From: Rhizobium chutanense
GTDB taxonomy: Bacteria > Pseudomonadota > Alphaproteobacteria > Rhizobiales > Rhizobiaceae
Length of the DNA: 64,000 bases
Direction of reading: 5' to 3'
Assembly: GCF_002531935.1 (NCBI RefSeq)
Contig: NZ_NWSV01000002.1
Coordinates: 310,001-374,000, forward strand
Position numbers and translations under genes: made by a program. The notes under the pieces are model-generated. The model saw only the letters and a list, made by a program, of their open reading frames with translations. It did not search any database and had not been told where the DNA came from. The stretch's first letter is position 1. Every line of letters begins with the position of its first letter. Of the stretch, positions 1 to 7,354 are shown in pieces.

Positions 1-463
1 CAATCGTCGTCGGGATGATGTTGGTGAGGAAACCGACGATGCTCTGCTCATGCGCCTTCGAGGCATAGGTGGCGACGGCGGTGGGATCGAGCGAAGCCGG
101 ATCGATGTTCATGCCGGCGCCGGGCTGGACGACATTGGCGACGATCATGCCGATGACGAGCGCCAGCGTCGAGAAGGTCAGGAAGTAAAGCATCGCCTTG
201 CCGGCGACGCGGCCGACCTTTTTCAGGTCGCTCATGCCGGCAATGCCGGTCGCAACCGTCAGGAAGATGACCGGTGCAATGATCATCTTGACGAGCTTGA
301 TGAAGGCATCGCCAAGCGGCTTCAATTGCGCCCCGAGTTCGGGGTAGAAATGGCCGAGCAGGATGCCGGCGGCGATGGCCGCGAGAACCTGAACGTAAAG
401 ATGGGAATAAAAGGGCTTCTTGCCCTTGCTGTCTGCGACTGCATCGAATGGTGCTGCGATCAT
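1..463 (-). CDS. dctA: C4-dicarboxylate transport protein DctA (5' part only)
   Basis: Proton/sodium-coupled symporter of the inner membrane that imports succinate, fumarate and malate, the carbon supply of nitrogen-fixing bacteroids. The 154 visible codons begin at the ATG at 463-461, five bases after AGGAGG, and the frame runs off the left edge, so roughly the last two thirds of a family member of about 440 residues are missing. The N-terminus shows the family pattern: a first membrane segment ([15 protein letters not shown]), then [18 protein letters not shown], and a third hydrophobic helix followed by the proline/glycine-rich AGMNIDP stretch. It is divergent from dctBD and preceded by a complete sigma-54 control region, which fits dicarboxylate-induced, DctD-dependent expression. 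Confidence 0.95.
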   Translation of the reverse strand, partial: MIAAPFDAVADSKGKKPFYSHLYVQVLAAIAAGILLGHFYPELGAQLKPLGDAFIKLVKMIIAPVIFLTVATGIAGMSDLKKVGRVAGKAMLYFLTFSTLALVIGMIVANVVQPGAGMNIDPASLDPTAVATYASKAHEQSIVGFLTNIIPTTI

Positions 464-555
464 GATGTCCTCCTAAAGGCTCGTCCGGAACGAACTCCGG
501 CCTCCCGAGCCGTTCGCTTCAAGTCCAACAGCTCAGCCGTTGTTGCCATCTCCTT

Positions 556-572
556 CGCAATCACCGTGCCAG
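556..572 (-). promoter_or_regulatory. sigma-54 (RpoN) promoter of dctA
   Basis: Read on the minus strand, the bases are CTGGCACGGTGATTGCG. The -24 GG (569-570) and the -12 GC (557-558) are separated by exactly 10 bases, as RpoN requires. The predicted start lies near 546, about 80 bases before the dctA ATG. Confidence 0.85.
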
Positions 573-587
573 TTTTGGAAATAAAAT

Positions 588-600
588 TAAATAATTGATT
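588..600 (-). promoter_or_regulatory. Candidate IHF site between dctA promoter and DctD sites
   Basis: On the minus strand AATCAATTATTTA matches the IHF consensus WATCAANNNNTTR at every defined position. It lies in an AT-rich stretch (575-620) between the RpoN box and the enhancer sites, where DNA bending would bring DctD to the promoter. Confidence 0.5.
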
Positions 601-645
601 TTACTATATAAAATTTATCAAAGTCGCCGACGACCCGTTGAACTA

Positions 646-693
646 TGCGGAAATCCGCACAAATCCATTTGCATCCCGTGCAGAAAAATGCAC
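646..693 (-). promoter_or_regulatory. Tandem DctD upstream activating sites
   Basis: Two inverted repeats lie about 107 and 140 bases upstream of the predicted dctA start. TGCGGAAATCCGCA (646-659) is a TGCGGA/TCCGCA dyad with an AA centre. GTGCAGAAAAATGCAC (678-693) is a weaker dyad with the same half-site flavour. Tandem DctD sites of this kind are established for rhizobial dctA. They overlap the extreme 5' end of the dctB reading frame, so DctD bound here could also affect dctB. Confidence 0.7.
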
Positions 694-701
694 AATCCGC
701 C

Positions 702-2558
702 ATGTCCTTGTCCCTGTCGCCGCTGTGGTCTTCCCTGCCCCTGCAACACCGCATCCGCCGGATGTGGTGGGCCTTTGCAGCGATCGCACTTGTCGCCGTC
801 GTCGCGAGCCTGTGGGCCGGCGGCGAGATTGGCCGGTACCGGGCCGAGACCGCCCTCGAAGAACAGGCGCGCACGGATGCAAGGCTGAATGCGGCATTGC
901 TGCGCACGGTTCTCGAAAAATACCGGGCGCTTCCCTTCGTGCTGTCGCAGGACGCTGCACTCGCAGCAGCGCTGACGGGAAACGATGCCGCCACGTTCGA
1001 GCAGCTCAGCCGGAAGCTGGAAATGTTGGCAGCGGGCACGAAGGCTGCCGTCATCTATGTCATCGACAAGGACGGCATGGCGGTTTCGGCCAGCAACTGG
1101 CGCGAACCCACGAGCTTCGTCGGCAATGACTATCGCTTCCGCGAATATTTTCAGGGGGCGGTCGCGATGGGACAGGCCGAGCACTTCGCGCTCGGCACCG
1201 TCAGCAAGAAACCCGGCCTCTATATATCCGAGCGGATATCAGGCGGCAGCGGGCTCCTCGGCGTCGTCGTGGTCAAGGTGGAATTCGACGACGTCGAGGC
1301 GGATTGGAATGCCTCGGACGCGCCGTCCTACGTGATTGACGATCGCGGCATCGTCCTCATTACCAGCGTCCCGTCGTGGCGGTTCATGACGATCGGCCGG
1401 ATCGCCGACGATCGGTTGACGGCGATCCGCGAAAGCCTGCAGTTCGGCGATGCGCCGCTGCAGCCGTTGCCGCTCGATACCATCCGAAGCCTCGGCGACA
1501 GGCTCGACGTCGTCGAGATCGTCATGCCGGGCGGCGCCGGGAAAACCAGGTTCCTCGATGTCGCAATGCCGGTTCCCGCCACTGCATGGCATTTGCAGCA
1601 TCTGGTGGCGCTGGGGCCGTCGGTCGATGCGGGCATTCGCGAAGCCCGGATGCTGGCATTGCTGATGCTCCTGCCGCTGCTGTCGGGCACAGCGTTCCTG
1701 TTGCGCCGCCGCCAGGCGATCACCCTCAAAATTTTCAGGGAACAGCAGGCTCGGGAGGAACTGGAACGGCGGGTCGTCGAGCGGACCCAGGATCTCAGCC
1801 AGGCGCGCGACCGATTGCAGGCCGAAATCACAGACCACAGGAGCACGGAGCAGAAGCTGCAGGCGGTACAGCAGGATCTGGTGCAGGCGAACCGCCTGGC
1901 CATTCTCGGTCAGGTGGCGGCCGGTGTCGCCCACGAGATCAATCAGCCGGTGGCAACCATCCGCGCCTATGCGGATAACGCCCGCACCTTCCTCGATCGC
2001 GGTCAGACGGCGCCCGCAGGCGAAAATCTCGAAAGCATCGCGGCGCTGACGGAGCGCATAGGCTCGATCACCGAGGAGCTGAAGACCTTTGCCCGCAAAG
2101 GCCGCGGCAACGCCGAACCGACGGGATTGAAGGACGTCATCGAGGGTGCGGTGATGCTGTTGCGCAGCCGCTTTGCCGGCCGCATGGATACGCTCGACAT
2201 CGACCTGCCGGCTGCCGAGCTGCAGGTGATGGGAAACCGGATCCGTCTCGAGCAAGTGCTTATCAACCTGCTTCAGAACGCGCTCGAGGCGGTGGCGCCG
2301 AAAGCCGAAGAAGGTCGCGTCGAGATCAGGACATCAACCGATGCAGGCATGGTAACGGTGACGGTCGCCGACAACGGCCCCGGTATTTCGCCCGATATCC
2401 GCAAAGGCCTGTTCACGCCGTTCAACACCTCGAAGGAAAGCGGTCTCGGCCTGGGATTGGTCATCTCCAAGGATATCGTCGGCGATTACGGCGGGCGGAT
2501 GGAGGTGGAGAGCGATGGCAGCGGAACCCGCTTCATGGTTCATCTGAGGAAGGCTTGA
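702..2558 (+). CDS. dctB: C4-dicarboxylate sensor histidine kinase DctB
   Basis: Inner-membrane kinase that senses external dicarboxylates together with DctA and phosphorylates DctD. Order along the protein: a first membrane helix near residues 20-40, a periplasmic sensor region of about 260 residues of the double PAS-like (PDC) type, a second helix ([12 protein letters not shown]), a long coiled coil, the H box [10 protein letters not shown] with His about 411, the N box [12 protein letters not shown], and the G boxes DNGPGIS and GLGLGL. I chose the ATG at 702 (618 residues, close to known DctB proteins of about 620). An in-frame ATG at 645 would add 19 residues lying across the DctD sites; neither start has a clear Shine-Dalgarno. 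dctD begins 4 bases downstream. Confidence 0.93.
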   Translation: MSLSLSPLWSSLPLQHRIRRMWWAFAAIALVAVVASLWAGGEIGRYRAETALEEQARTDARLNAALLRTVLEKYRALPFVLSQDAALAAALTGNDAATFEQLSRKLEMLAAGTKAAVIYVIDKDGMAVSASNWREPTSFVGNDYRFREYFQGAVAMGQAEHFALGTVSKKPGLYISERISGGSGLLGVVVVKVEFDDVEADWNASDAPSYVIDDRGIVLITSVPSWRFMTIGRIADDRLTAIRESLQFGDAPLQPLPLDTIRSLGDRLDVVEIVMPGGAGKTRFLDVAMPVPATAWHLQHLVALGPSVDAGIREARMLALLMLLPLLSGTAFLLRRRQAITLKIFREQQAREELERRVVERTQDLSQARDRLQAEITDHRSTEQKLQAVQQDLVQANRLAILGQVAAGVAHEINQPVATIRAYADNARTFLDRGQTAPAGENLESIAALTERIGSITEELKTFARKGRGNAEPTGLKDVIEGAVMLLRSRFAGRMDTLDIDLPAAELQVMGNRIRLEQVLINLLQNALEAVAPKAEEGRVEIRTSTDAGMVTVTVADNGPGISPDIRKGLFTPFNTSKESGLGLGLVISKDIVGDYGGRMEVESDGSGTRFMVHLRKA

Positions 2559-2562
2559 GATC

Positions 2563-3906
2563 ATGGCCACACCGTTGCCCGTTGCGCTGATCGACGACGA
2601 CAGGGATTTGCGCCGCGCCACCGCCCAGACGCTCGAACTCGCCGGATTTTCCGTTTCCGCCTATGACGGCGCGAAAGCCGCTCTGGCCGACCTGCCGGCG
2701 GACTTTGCCGGCCCCGTGGTCACCGATATCCGCATGCCCGAGATCGACGGGCTGCAGCTCTTCGCCACGCTGCAGGGCATGGACGCCGACCTGCCGGTGA
2801 TCCTGATGACCGGCCACGGCGATATTCCGATGGCCGTTCAGGCGATCCAGGACGGCGCCTATGATTTCATCGCCAAGCCCTTCCCGTCCGACCGGCTGGT
2901 GCAGAGCGTGCGCCGCGCCAGCGAAAAGCGCCGGCTCGTTCTGGAAAACCGCATGCTGCGGAAAGCGGCCGAAGATGCGCAGGAGAATTCGCCGCTGATC
3001 GGCCAGACGCCCGTGATGGAAAACCTGAGAAACATTCTTCGCCACATTGCCGATACCGATGTGGATGTGCTGGTCGCCGGCGAAACCGGCAGCGGCAAGG
3101 AAGTGGTCGCCCAGATCCTGCATCAATGGAGCCACCGCCGGAAGGGCAATTTCGTCGCGTTGAACTGCGGGGCGCTCCCCGAAACCGTCATCGAAAGCGA
3201 GCTGTTCGGCCATGAGGCGGGCGCTTTTACCGGCGCCCAGAAGCGCCGCACCGGCCGCATCGAACATGCAAGCGGCGGCACGTTGTTCCTCGACGAGATC
3301 GAAAGCATGCCGGTCGCCACCCAGGTCAAGATGCTGAGGGTGCTGGAGATGCGCGAAATCACCCCGCTCGGCACCAATGAAGTCCGCCCGGTCGATCTTC
3401 GTGTCGTCGCCGCCGCCAAGATCGACCTCGGGGATCCCGATCTGCGCGGTGATTTTCGTGAGGATCTCTATTACCGGCTGAATGTGGTGACGATCTCCAT
3501 TCCGCCGCTCAGAGAACGGCGCGACGATATTCCACTGCTGTTCTCCCACTTCGCCGCCCGCGCCGCCGAGCGTTTTCGCCGCGATATCCCGCAGCTCTCA
3601 GAGAATATTCGCCGCCATCTCGCCACCCATGCATGGCCGGGCAATGTCCGCGAGCTCTCCCACTATGCCGAACGCGTGGTGCTGGGCGTCGAAGGCGGCG
3701 GAGCGGCGGCGGTGCCTGCGCAGCCGACGGGCGCCACGCTGCCCGAACGGCTCGAACGCTACGAGGCGGAGATCATCCGCGATGCGCTCGCGGCCAATGA
3801 CGGCGACGTGCGCCGCACCATCGAAGCGCTCGGCATTCCGAGAAAGACCTTTTACGACAAGCTCCAGCGCCACGGCATCAACCGCGGCGGCTATGCGCGC
3901 AAGTAA
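2563..3906 (+). CDS. dctD: Sigma-54-dependent response regulator DctD
   Basis: NtrC-type activator that, once phosphorylated by DctB, drives RpoN transcription of dctA. The receiver domain occupies residues 1-120, with phosphoacceptor Asp55 in VVTDIRMP and Lys105. The AAA+ domain follows with Walker A GETGSGKE (173-180) and the sigma-54 contact loop GAFTGA (220-225). A C-terminal Fis-type helix-turn-helix ([19 protein letters not shown]) binds the enhancer. The 447-residue length is normal for DctD. It follows dctB by 4 bases, so translational coupling is likely, and the gene converges on the Lrp-type regulator with a 6-base gap. Confidence 0.95.
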   Translation: MATPLPVALIDDDRDLRRATAQTLELAGFSVSAYDGAKAALADLPADFAGPVVTDIRMPEIDGLQLFATLQGMDADLPVILMTGHGDIPMAVQAIQDGAYDFIAKPFPSDRLVQSVRRASEKRRLVLENRMLRKAAEDAQENSPLIGQTPVMENLRNILRHIADTDVDVLVAGETGSGKEVVAQILHQWSHRRKGNFVALNCGALPETVIESELFGHEAGAFTGAQKRRTGRIEHASGGTLFLDEIESMPVATQVKMLRVLEMREITPLGTNEVRPVDLRVVAAAKIDLGDPDLRGDFREDLYYRLNVVTISIPPLRERRDDIPLLFSHFAARAAERFRRDIPQLSENIRRHLATHAWPGNVRELSHYAERVVLGVEGGGAAAVPAQPTGATLPERLERYEAEIIRDALAANDGDVRRTIEALGIPRKTFYDKLQRHGINRGGYARK

Positions 3907-3912
3907 GCCGCT

Positions 3913-4380
3913 TCAGACTTCCACCAGTCCGAGCTTCTTCACCTGCCGGATCGTCAGCATGGTGCGCACGGTGTCGACATGTTCGTTCGCCGTCAAAATC
4001 TCGATGACGAAATCCTGGAAATGGGTGAGATTTTCAGCCACGCAATGCAGCAGGAAATCGCTGTCGCCGGAGACCATCCAGGCCTGGCGCACCAGCGGCC
4101 ATTCGGCTGTGGCGGCTGCAAATGCCTTGAGATTGCCTTCCGACTGGTGCTTGAGGCCGACCATGCAGAAAGCGACCAGATCGAAGCCGAGCCTCGGGCT
4201 GTTCAGCATTGCGTGGTAGCCCTCGATGATGCCGGCTTCCTCAAGCTTGCGCACTCGGCGCAGGCAGGGCGGCGCCGAGATGCCGACGCGATCGGCGAGC
4301 TCCACATTGGTCATGCGGCCATCGGCCTGCAATTCCCGGAGTATCTTTATGTCGATGACGTCGAGCTCGGCGCGACCCAC
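3913..4380 (-). CDS. Lrp/AsnC family transcriptional regulator
   Basis: Feast/famine-type DNA-binding protein of 155 residues. An N-terminal winged helix (DVIDIKILRELQADGRMTNVELADRVGIS, recognition helix near APPCLRRVRKLEEAGII) is followed by a RAM ligand-binding domain. The frame is open upstream to 4644, but family similarity begins at VGRAELDVIDIKIL, which points to the GTG at 4380-4378 preceded by AAAGG eight bases away. It is divergent from trxB across about 230 bases. The effector, probably an amino acid, cannot be read from the sequence. Confidence 0.9.
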   Translation of the reverse strand: MGRAELDVIDIKILRELQADGRMTNVELADRVGISAPPCLRRVRKLEEAGIIEGYHAMLNSPRLGFDLVAFCMVGLKHQSEGNLKAFAAATAEWPLVRQAWMVSGDSDFLLHCVAENLTHFQDFVIEILTANEHVDTVRTMLTIRQVKKLGLVEV

Positions 4381-4436
4381 ATCATTGCCTTTCTTTAATT
4401 CTCCGCGGGGAGCTTCTATATAAAGCGGCGGAATAC

Positions 4437-4470
4437 GCAAGAATGTTTCACGCCGATGACGGATTCTTGC
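4437..4470. promoter_or_regulatory. Inverted repeat between lrp-type gene and trxB
   Basis: GCAAGAAT (4437-4444) and ATTCTTGC (4463-4470) are perfect 8-base arms with centres 26 bases apart, in the 232-base divergent region. The left arm overlaps the probable -35 area of the Lrp-type gene, so it could be an autoregulatory operator. No factor can be assigned from sequence alone. Confidence 0.35.
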
Positions 4471-4612
4471 ACATCCGGGCGATTTGCCTTGTTGGTAACG
4501 CAAGGCTGCCCTTGAATAAAAGCATTGGACGTTCATAAATGGCGCATGGACCGCGAAACGGCCGTAATCTCCATCTAGCCGCCGCCCTCCTGCCCAGTCG
4601 AAAGGAAATGAC

Positions 4613-5587
4613 ATGCCTGCCCGCCACACCAAGGTGCTCATCATCGGTTCCGGACCAGCAGGCTATACCGCCGCAGTCTATGCCGCGCGCGCCATGCTGA
4701 AGCCGGTTCTGATCGCCGGTCTCGAACAGGGCGGCCAGCTGATGATCACCACCGACGTCGAGAACTATCCGGGCTTTGCCGATCCGATTCAGGGGCCCTG
4801 GCTGATGGAGCAGATGCTGCAGCAGGCAAAACATGTCGGCGCCGAGATCGTCAACGACCTCGTCACCGAAGTCGACATGAACCAGCGCCCCTTCGTCGCC
4901 CGCACCGACAGCGGCCAGGTCTGGACTGCAGATACGCTGATCATCGCCACCGGCGCCAAGGCCAAGTGGCTCGGCATCGAGAGCGAACAGCATTTCCAGG
5001 GCTTCGGCGTTTCGGCCTGCGCCACCTGCGACGGTTTCTTCTATCGCAACAAGGATGTGATCGTGGTCGGCGGCGGCAACAGCGCCGTCGAGGAAGCGCT
5101 CTATCTCTCCAATATTGCGAAATCGGTCACATTGGTGCACCGCCGCGATTCTTTCCGGGCAGAGAAGATCCTGCAGGAACGCCTGTTCTCCAAGGAGAAC
5201 GTCAAGGTGGTGTGGAACACCGAAGTCGCCGAGATCACCGGTACGCCGGCAAAGCCCCCGATGCCGCCGTCCGTTTCCGGCGCGCGCCTGCGTGACGTGC
5301 GCACCGGCGCGATCACGGAAGTGCCGGTCGACGGCGTCTTCGTTGCGATCGGCCATGCGCCGGCCACCGAGCTTTTCAAGGACAAACTGAAGCTGAAGGA
5401 CAACGGCTACCTCTGGACCGCACCGGATTCGACCGCGACCAGCCTGGAGGGGGTCTATGCCGCGGGCGACGTGACCGACGATACGTTCCGCCAGGCGATC
5501 ACGGCCGCCGGCCTGGGATGCATGGCCGCCCTTGAAGCCGAGCGATATCTGACGGGGCACATGCCTGTCGCCGTGGCAGCGGAGTAA
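4613..5587 (+). CDS. trxB: Thioredoxin-disulfide reductase TrxB
   Basis: Cytoplasmic FAD enzyme that reduces oxidised thioredoxin with NADPH. The 324-residue length is standard. The N-terminal FAD site is IIGSGPAGYTAAVYAARA. The redox disulfide CATC is at residues 136-139, the NADPH-binding glycine motif VVGGGNSAVEEALYL follows, and the C-terminal FAD motif is GVYAAGDVTD. The start at 4613 follows AAAGGA. It lies 7-22 bases before lsrB, whose relatives respond to oxidants, so the two probably share a transcript. Confidence 0.95.
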   Translation: MPARHTKVLIIGSGPAGYTAAVYAARAMLKPVLIAGLEQGGQLMITTDVENYPGFADPIQGPWLMEQMLQQAKHVGAEIVNDLVTEVDMNQRPFVARTDSGQVWTADTLIIATGAKAKWLGIESEQHFQGFGVSACATCDGFFYRNKDVIVVGGGNSAVEEALYLSNIAKSVTLVHRRDSFRAEKILQERLFSKENVKVVWNTEVAEITGTPAKPPMPPSVSGARLRDVRTGAITEVPVDGVFVAIGHAPATELFKDKLKLKDNGYLWTAPDSTATSLEGVYAAGDVTDDTFRQAITAAGLGCMAALEAERYLTGHMPVAVAAE

Positions 5588-5609
5588 GATCGGCATGAGG
5601 GGTGGGGGA

Positions 5610-6506
5610 ATGCCATTGGATTGGGACAAGCTGCGTATTTTTCACGCAGCTGCCGAGGCGGGTTCGTTCACGCATGCGGCGGATAAACTGCATTTGTCCC
5701 AATCCGCTATCAGCCGCCAGGTCAGCGCGCTGGAGCAGGATGTCGGCACCAAGCTGTTTCACCGCCATGCGCGCGGCCTGATCCTGACGGAACAGGGCGA
5801 GCTGCTTTACCGCACCGCCCATGACGTGCTGCTGAAGCTCGAAACCGTGAAGATGCAGCTCACCGAGACGAATGAGACGCCGTCCGGCAAGCTGCGCGTG
5901 ACGACGACGGTCGGTCTCGGCCAGGGCTGGCTGACCGACAAGATCCAGGAATTCCTGCAGCTTTATCCCGATGTGCAGATCCAGCTCATCCTCGACAACG
6001 AGGAAGTGGATGTGAACATGCGCCATGCCGACTGCGCAATCCGTCTGCGCCAGCCACAGCAATCCGACCTCATCCAGCGCAAGCTCTTCACCGTGCACAT
6101 GCACGTCTATGCGGCCCCCTCCTACATCAATCGCCATGGCGAGCCGCAGAAGATCGAAGATCTCGACAATCACCGCATCATCACCTTCGGCGAGCCGGCG
6201 CCGAGCTACCTGCTCGACGTCAACTGGCTCGAAGTCGCCGGCCGCTCGTCCGACAACAAGCGGATCCCGCATCTGCAGATCAACAGCCAGACCTCGATCA
6301 AGCGCGCCTGCCTGCTCGGAATCGGCGTCGCATGCCTGCCCGATTATATCGTCGGCCGCGACCCCGGCCTGATTCAGCTGGCAATCAATGCCGACGTCCC
6401 CTCTTTCGACACCTATTTCTGCTATCCTGATGAAATCAAGAACGCCGCCAAGCTGAAAGCCTTCCGCGATTTCATCGTCAGCAAGGCCAGAAACTGGAAC
6501 TTTTAA
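5610..6506 (+). CDS. lsrB: LysR-type regulator LsrB/VtlR
   Basis: LysR activator of 298 residues. The helix-turn-helix is in residues 5-62 (GSFTHAADKLHLSQSAISRQVSALEQ), followed by a LysR substrate domain. It has cysteines at 142, 234, 242 and 271; the Sinorhizobium homologue LsrB uses cysteines for redox sensing, and the Agrobacterium/Brucella homologue VtlR controls AbcR-type sRNAs. The assignment rests on the family match plus location: directly after trxB and directly before two AbcR genes. The ATG at 5610 has GGGGG five bases upstream. An ATG at 5595 is the alternative and adds five residues. Confidence 0.85.
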   Translation: MPLDWDKLRIFHAAAEAGSFTHAADKLHLSQSAISRQVSALEQDVGTKLFHRHARGLILTEQGELLYRTAHDVLLKLETVKMQLTETNETPSGKLRVTTTVGLGQGWLTDKIQEFLQLYPDVQIQLILDNEEVDVNMRHADCAIRLRQPQQSDLIQRKLFTVHMHVYAAPSYINRHGEPQKIEDLDNHRIITFGEPAPSYLLDVNWLEVAGRSSDNKRIPHLQINSQTSIKRACLLGIGVACLPDYIVGRDPGLIQLAINADVPSFDTYFCYPDEIKNAAKLKAFRDFIVSKARNWNF

Positions 6507-6527
6507 GCCCTGAATTGTCGACGTTTT

Positions 6528-6540
6528 GCATACTATGCAG
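6528..6540. promoter_or_regulatory. Perfect palindrome upstream of abcR1
   Basis: TGCATACTATGCA is a 13-base palindrome (TGCATA-C-TATGCA), 21 bases after the lsrB stop and upstream of the abcR1 dyad. It has the general form of a LysR-type site, but no equivalent precedes abcR2. Confidence 0.35.
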
Positions 6541-6546
6541 AAAGCG

Positions 6547-6600
6547 CATGACTGGCATGCGCAAATAAGGGTTGCCGTTTGCCCAATAAACCACCATATC
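6547..6600 (+). promoter_or_regulatory. abcR1 promoter with upstream dyad
   Basis: -35 TTGCCG (6573-6578), 16-base spacer, -10 CCATAT (6595-6600). Upstream lies GCATGACTGGCATGC (6547-6561), part of a longer perfect inverted repeat GCGCATG/CATGCGC (6545-6563), centred 53 bases before the predicted start. The same dyad type sits at exactly the same offset in front of abcR2. Confidence 0.6.
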
Positions 6601-6607
6601 GCACATA

Positions 6608-6723
6608 GCTGATGCACATGGTGGCTTTTCCTCCCAGTTCCACCGCATTAGCTGTTCCCCTCTGGAGGTTTTTGACCTTCACACTTATAAGGGCCCTGGT
6701 TTTCCAGTGGCCCTCTTTTTTTG
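6608..6723 (+). ncRNA. abcR1: AbcR1-type trans-acting sRNA (alpha-r15 family)
   Basis: Hfq-dependent riboregulator that in Rhizobiaceae represses translation of many ABC-transporter binding proteins by pairing with their ribosome-binding regions. The predicted 116-base RNA starts with AGCTGATGCA, contains the C-rich anti-Shine-Dalgarno loops CTCCCAGT and TTCCCCTCTGGAGG shared with its downstream copy, and ends in the hairpin AGGGCCCTGG/CCAGTGGCCCT (6691-6715) followed by seven T (6717-6723). Length and tandem position beside lsrB match the known AbcR pair of Sinorhizobium and Agrobacterium. Ends are inferred from promoter and terminator. Confidence 0.85.
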
Positions 6724-6770
6724 CCTTGCCCCCTCAGGAAAATACCGCACCGCAAAAAAATTGTGCGGCG

Positions 6771-6824
6771 CATAGCAGACATGCACAAAAAAGCATTGAA
6801 ACCTGCCTAGGGAAGCACCATATC
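6771..6824 (+). promoter_or_regulatory. abcR2 promoter with upstream dyad
   Basis: -35 TTGAAA (6797-6802), 16-base spacer, -10 CCATAT (6819-6824). GCATAGCAGACATGC (6771-6785) is 48 bases before the -10, the identical offset to the abcR1 dyad. The rest of the upstream sequence differs between the two genes. Confidence 0.6.
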
Positions 6825-6831
6825 TCTCTCA

Positions 6832-6946
6832 GCTGATGCATCTTGTGGTTTCTCTCCCAGTACCACCGCATTAGCTGTTCCCCTCTGGAGGTTTTTGACC
6901 TTCACAATTACAAGGGCCCTGGTTTTCCGGTGGCCCTCTTTTTTTG
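6832..6946 (+). ncRNA. abcR2: AbcR2-type trans-acting sRNA (alpha-r15 family)
   Basis: Second copy of the AbcR riboregulator, about 115 bases, 108 bases after the end of the first. The segment from CCACCGCATTAGC to the T tract is almost identical to abcR1 (6641-6723 against 6864-6946), while the 5' third has diverged after the shared AGCTGATGCA. The terminator hairpin is 6914-6938 with seven T at 6940-6946. Which copy corresponds to published AbcR1 or AbcR2 is assigned only by order. Confidence 0.85.
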
Positions 6947-7000
6947 CCCAAATTTTGCTCATTCGATAAAATTCGCCGCCTCACGCCTCCGTGATTTGCA

Positions 7001-7046
7001 TATCGAAGTCCGACGATCAATATATCGACCAGACACGATTTATAAT
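7001..7046 (+). promoter_or_regulatory. Promoter and direct-repeat operator of the ArsR operon
   Basis: A perfect -10 TATAAT lies at 7041-7046, only 13 bases before the ATG at 7060, which implies an untranslated leader of about 7 bases. No good -35 is visible. Instead ATATCGA occurs twice (7001-7007 and 7022-7028), 21 bases or two helical turns apart, where a repressor would block polymerase. Confidence 0.45.
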
Positions 7047-7059
7047 TCGGCGAACAACG

Positions 7060-7353
7060 ATGGACAAAGACGAGATCATCAAGGCACTCGGTCACCCCAC
7101 CCGGATGGACATTCTGAGCTGGCTGAAAAATCCCGAGGCACATTTCCCCTCGCAGGAGCACCCCTTCGAGATGGGCGTCTGCGCCAGCCAGTTCGAGCGC
7201 TGCGGCCTGTCGCAATCCACTGTCTCGGCCCATTTGGGAACGCTGCATCGCGCCGGCCTCGTCACGACCAAACGCGTTGGCCAATGGATCTTCTACAAGC
7301 GCAACGAAGAAACGATCGCTGCATTCCTCAAGCAGCTGGCACAGGATCTCTAA
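7060..7353 (+). CDS. ArsR/winged-helix transcriptional repressor
   Basis: Small regulator of 97 residues with an ArsR-type winged helix: an ALGHPTRMDILSWL start, then recognition helix LSQSTVSAHLGTLHRAGLV and wing VGQWIFYKRNEE. Two cysteines flank CASQFERC directly before the recognition helix, a place where metals or thiol-reactive compounds could act; this is inference. The ATG at 7060 has no Shine-Dalgarno and lies about 7 bases from the predicted transcript start. It is followed after one base by the MFS exporter and then an OYE reductase, and probably represses its own operon. Confidence 0.88.
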   Translation: MDKDEIIKALGHPTRMDILSWLKNPEAHFPSQEHPFEMGVCASQFERCGLSQSTVSAHLGTLHRAGLVTTKRVGQWIFYKRNEETIAAFLKQLAQDL

Positions 7354-7354
7354 T

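Noticed and set aside
645..701. A 19-residue N-terminal extension of DctB
   Set aside because: It consists of the DctD binding dyads and makes the protein longer than known DctB; kept as an alternative start only.
1239..2255. Long antisense frames over dctB, dctD, trxB, prs and other genes
   Set aside because: Typical shadows in GC-rich DNA: Arg/Ala/Gly-rich translations with no domain, opposite to genes with clear motifs.
4381..4644. An 88-residue N-terminal extension of the Lrp-type protein
   Set aside because: Family similarity begins at the GTG at 4380 with a ribosome site, and the extension runs across the trxB promoter region.
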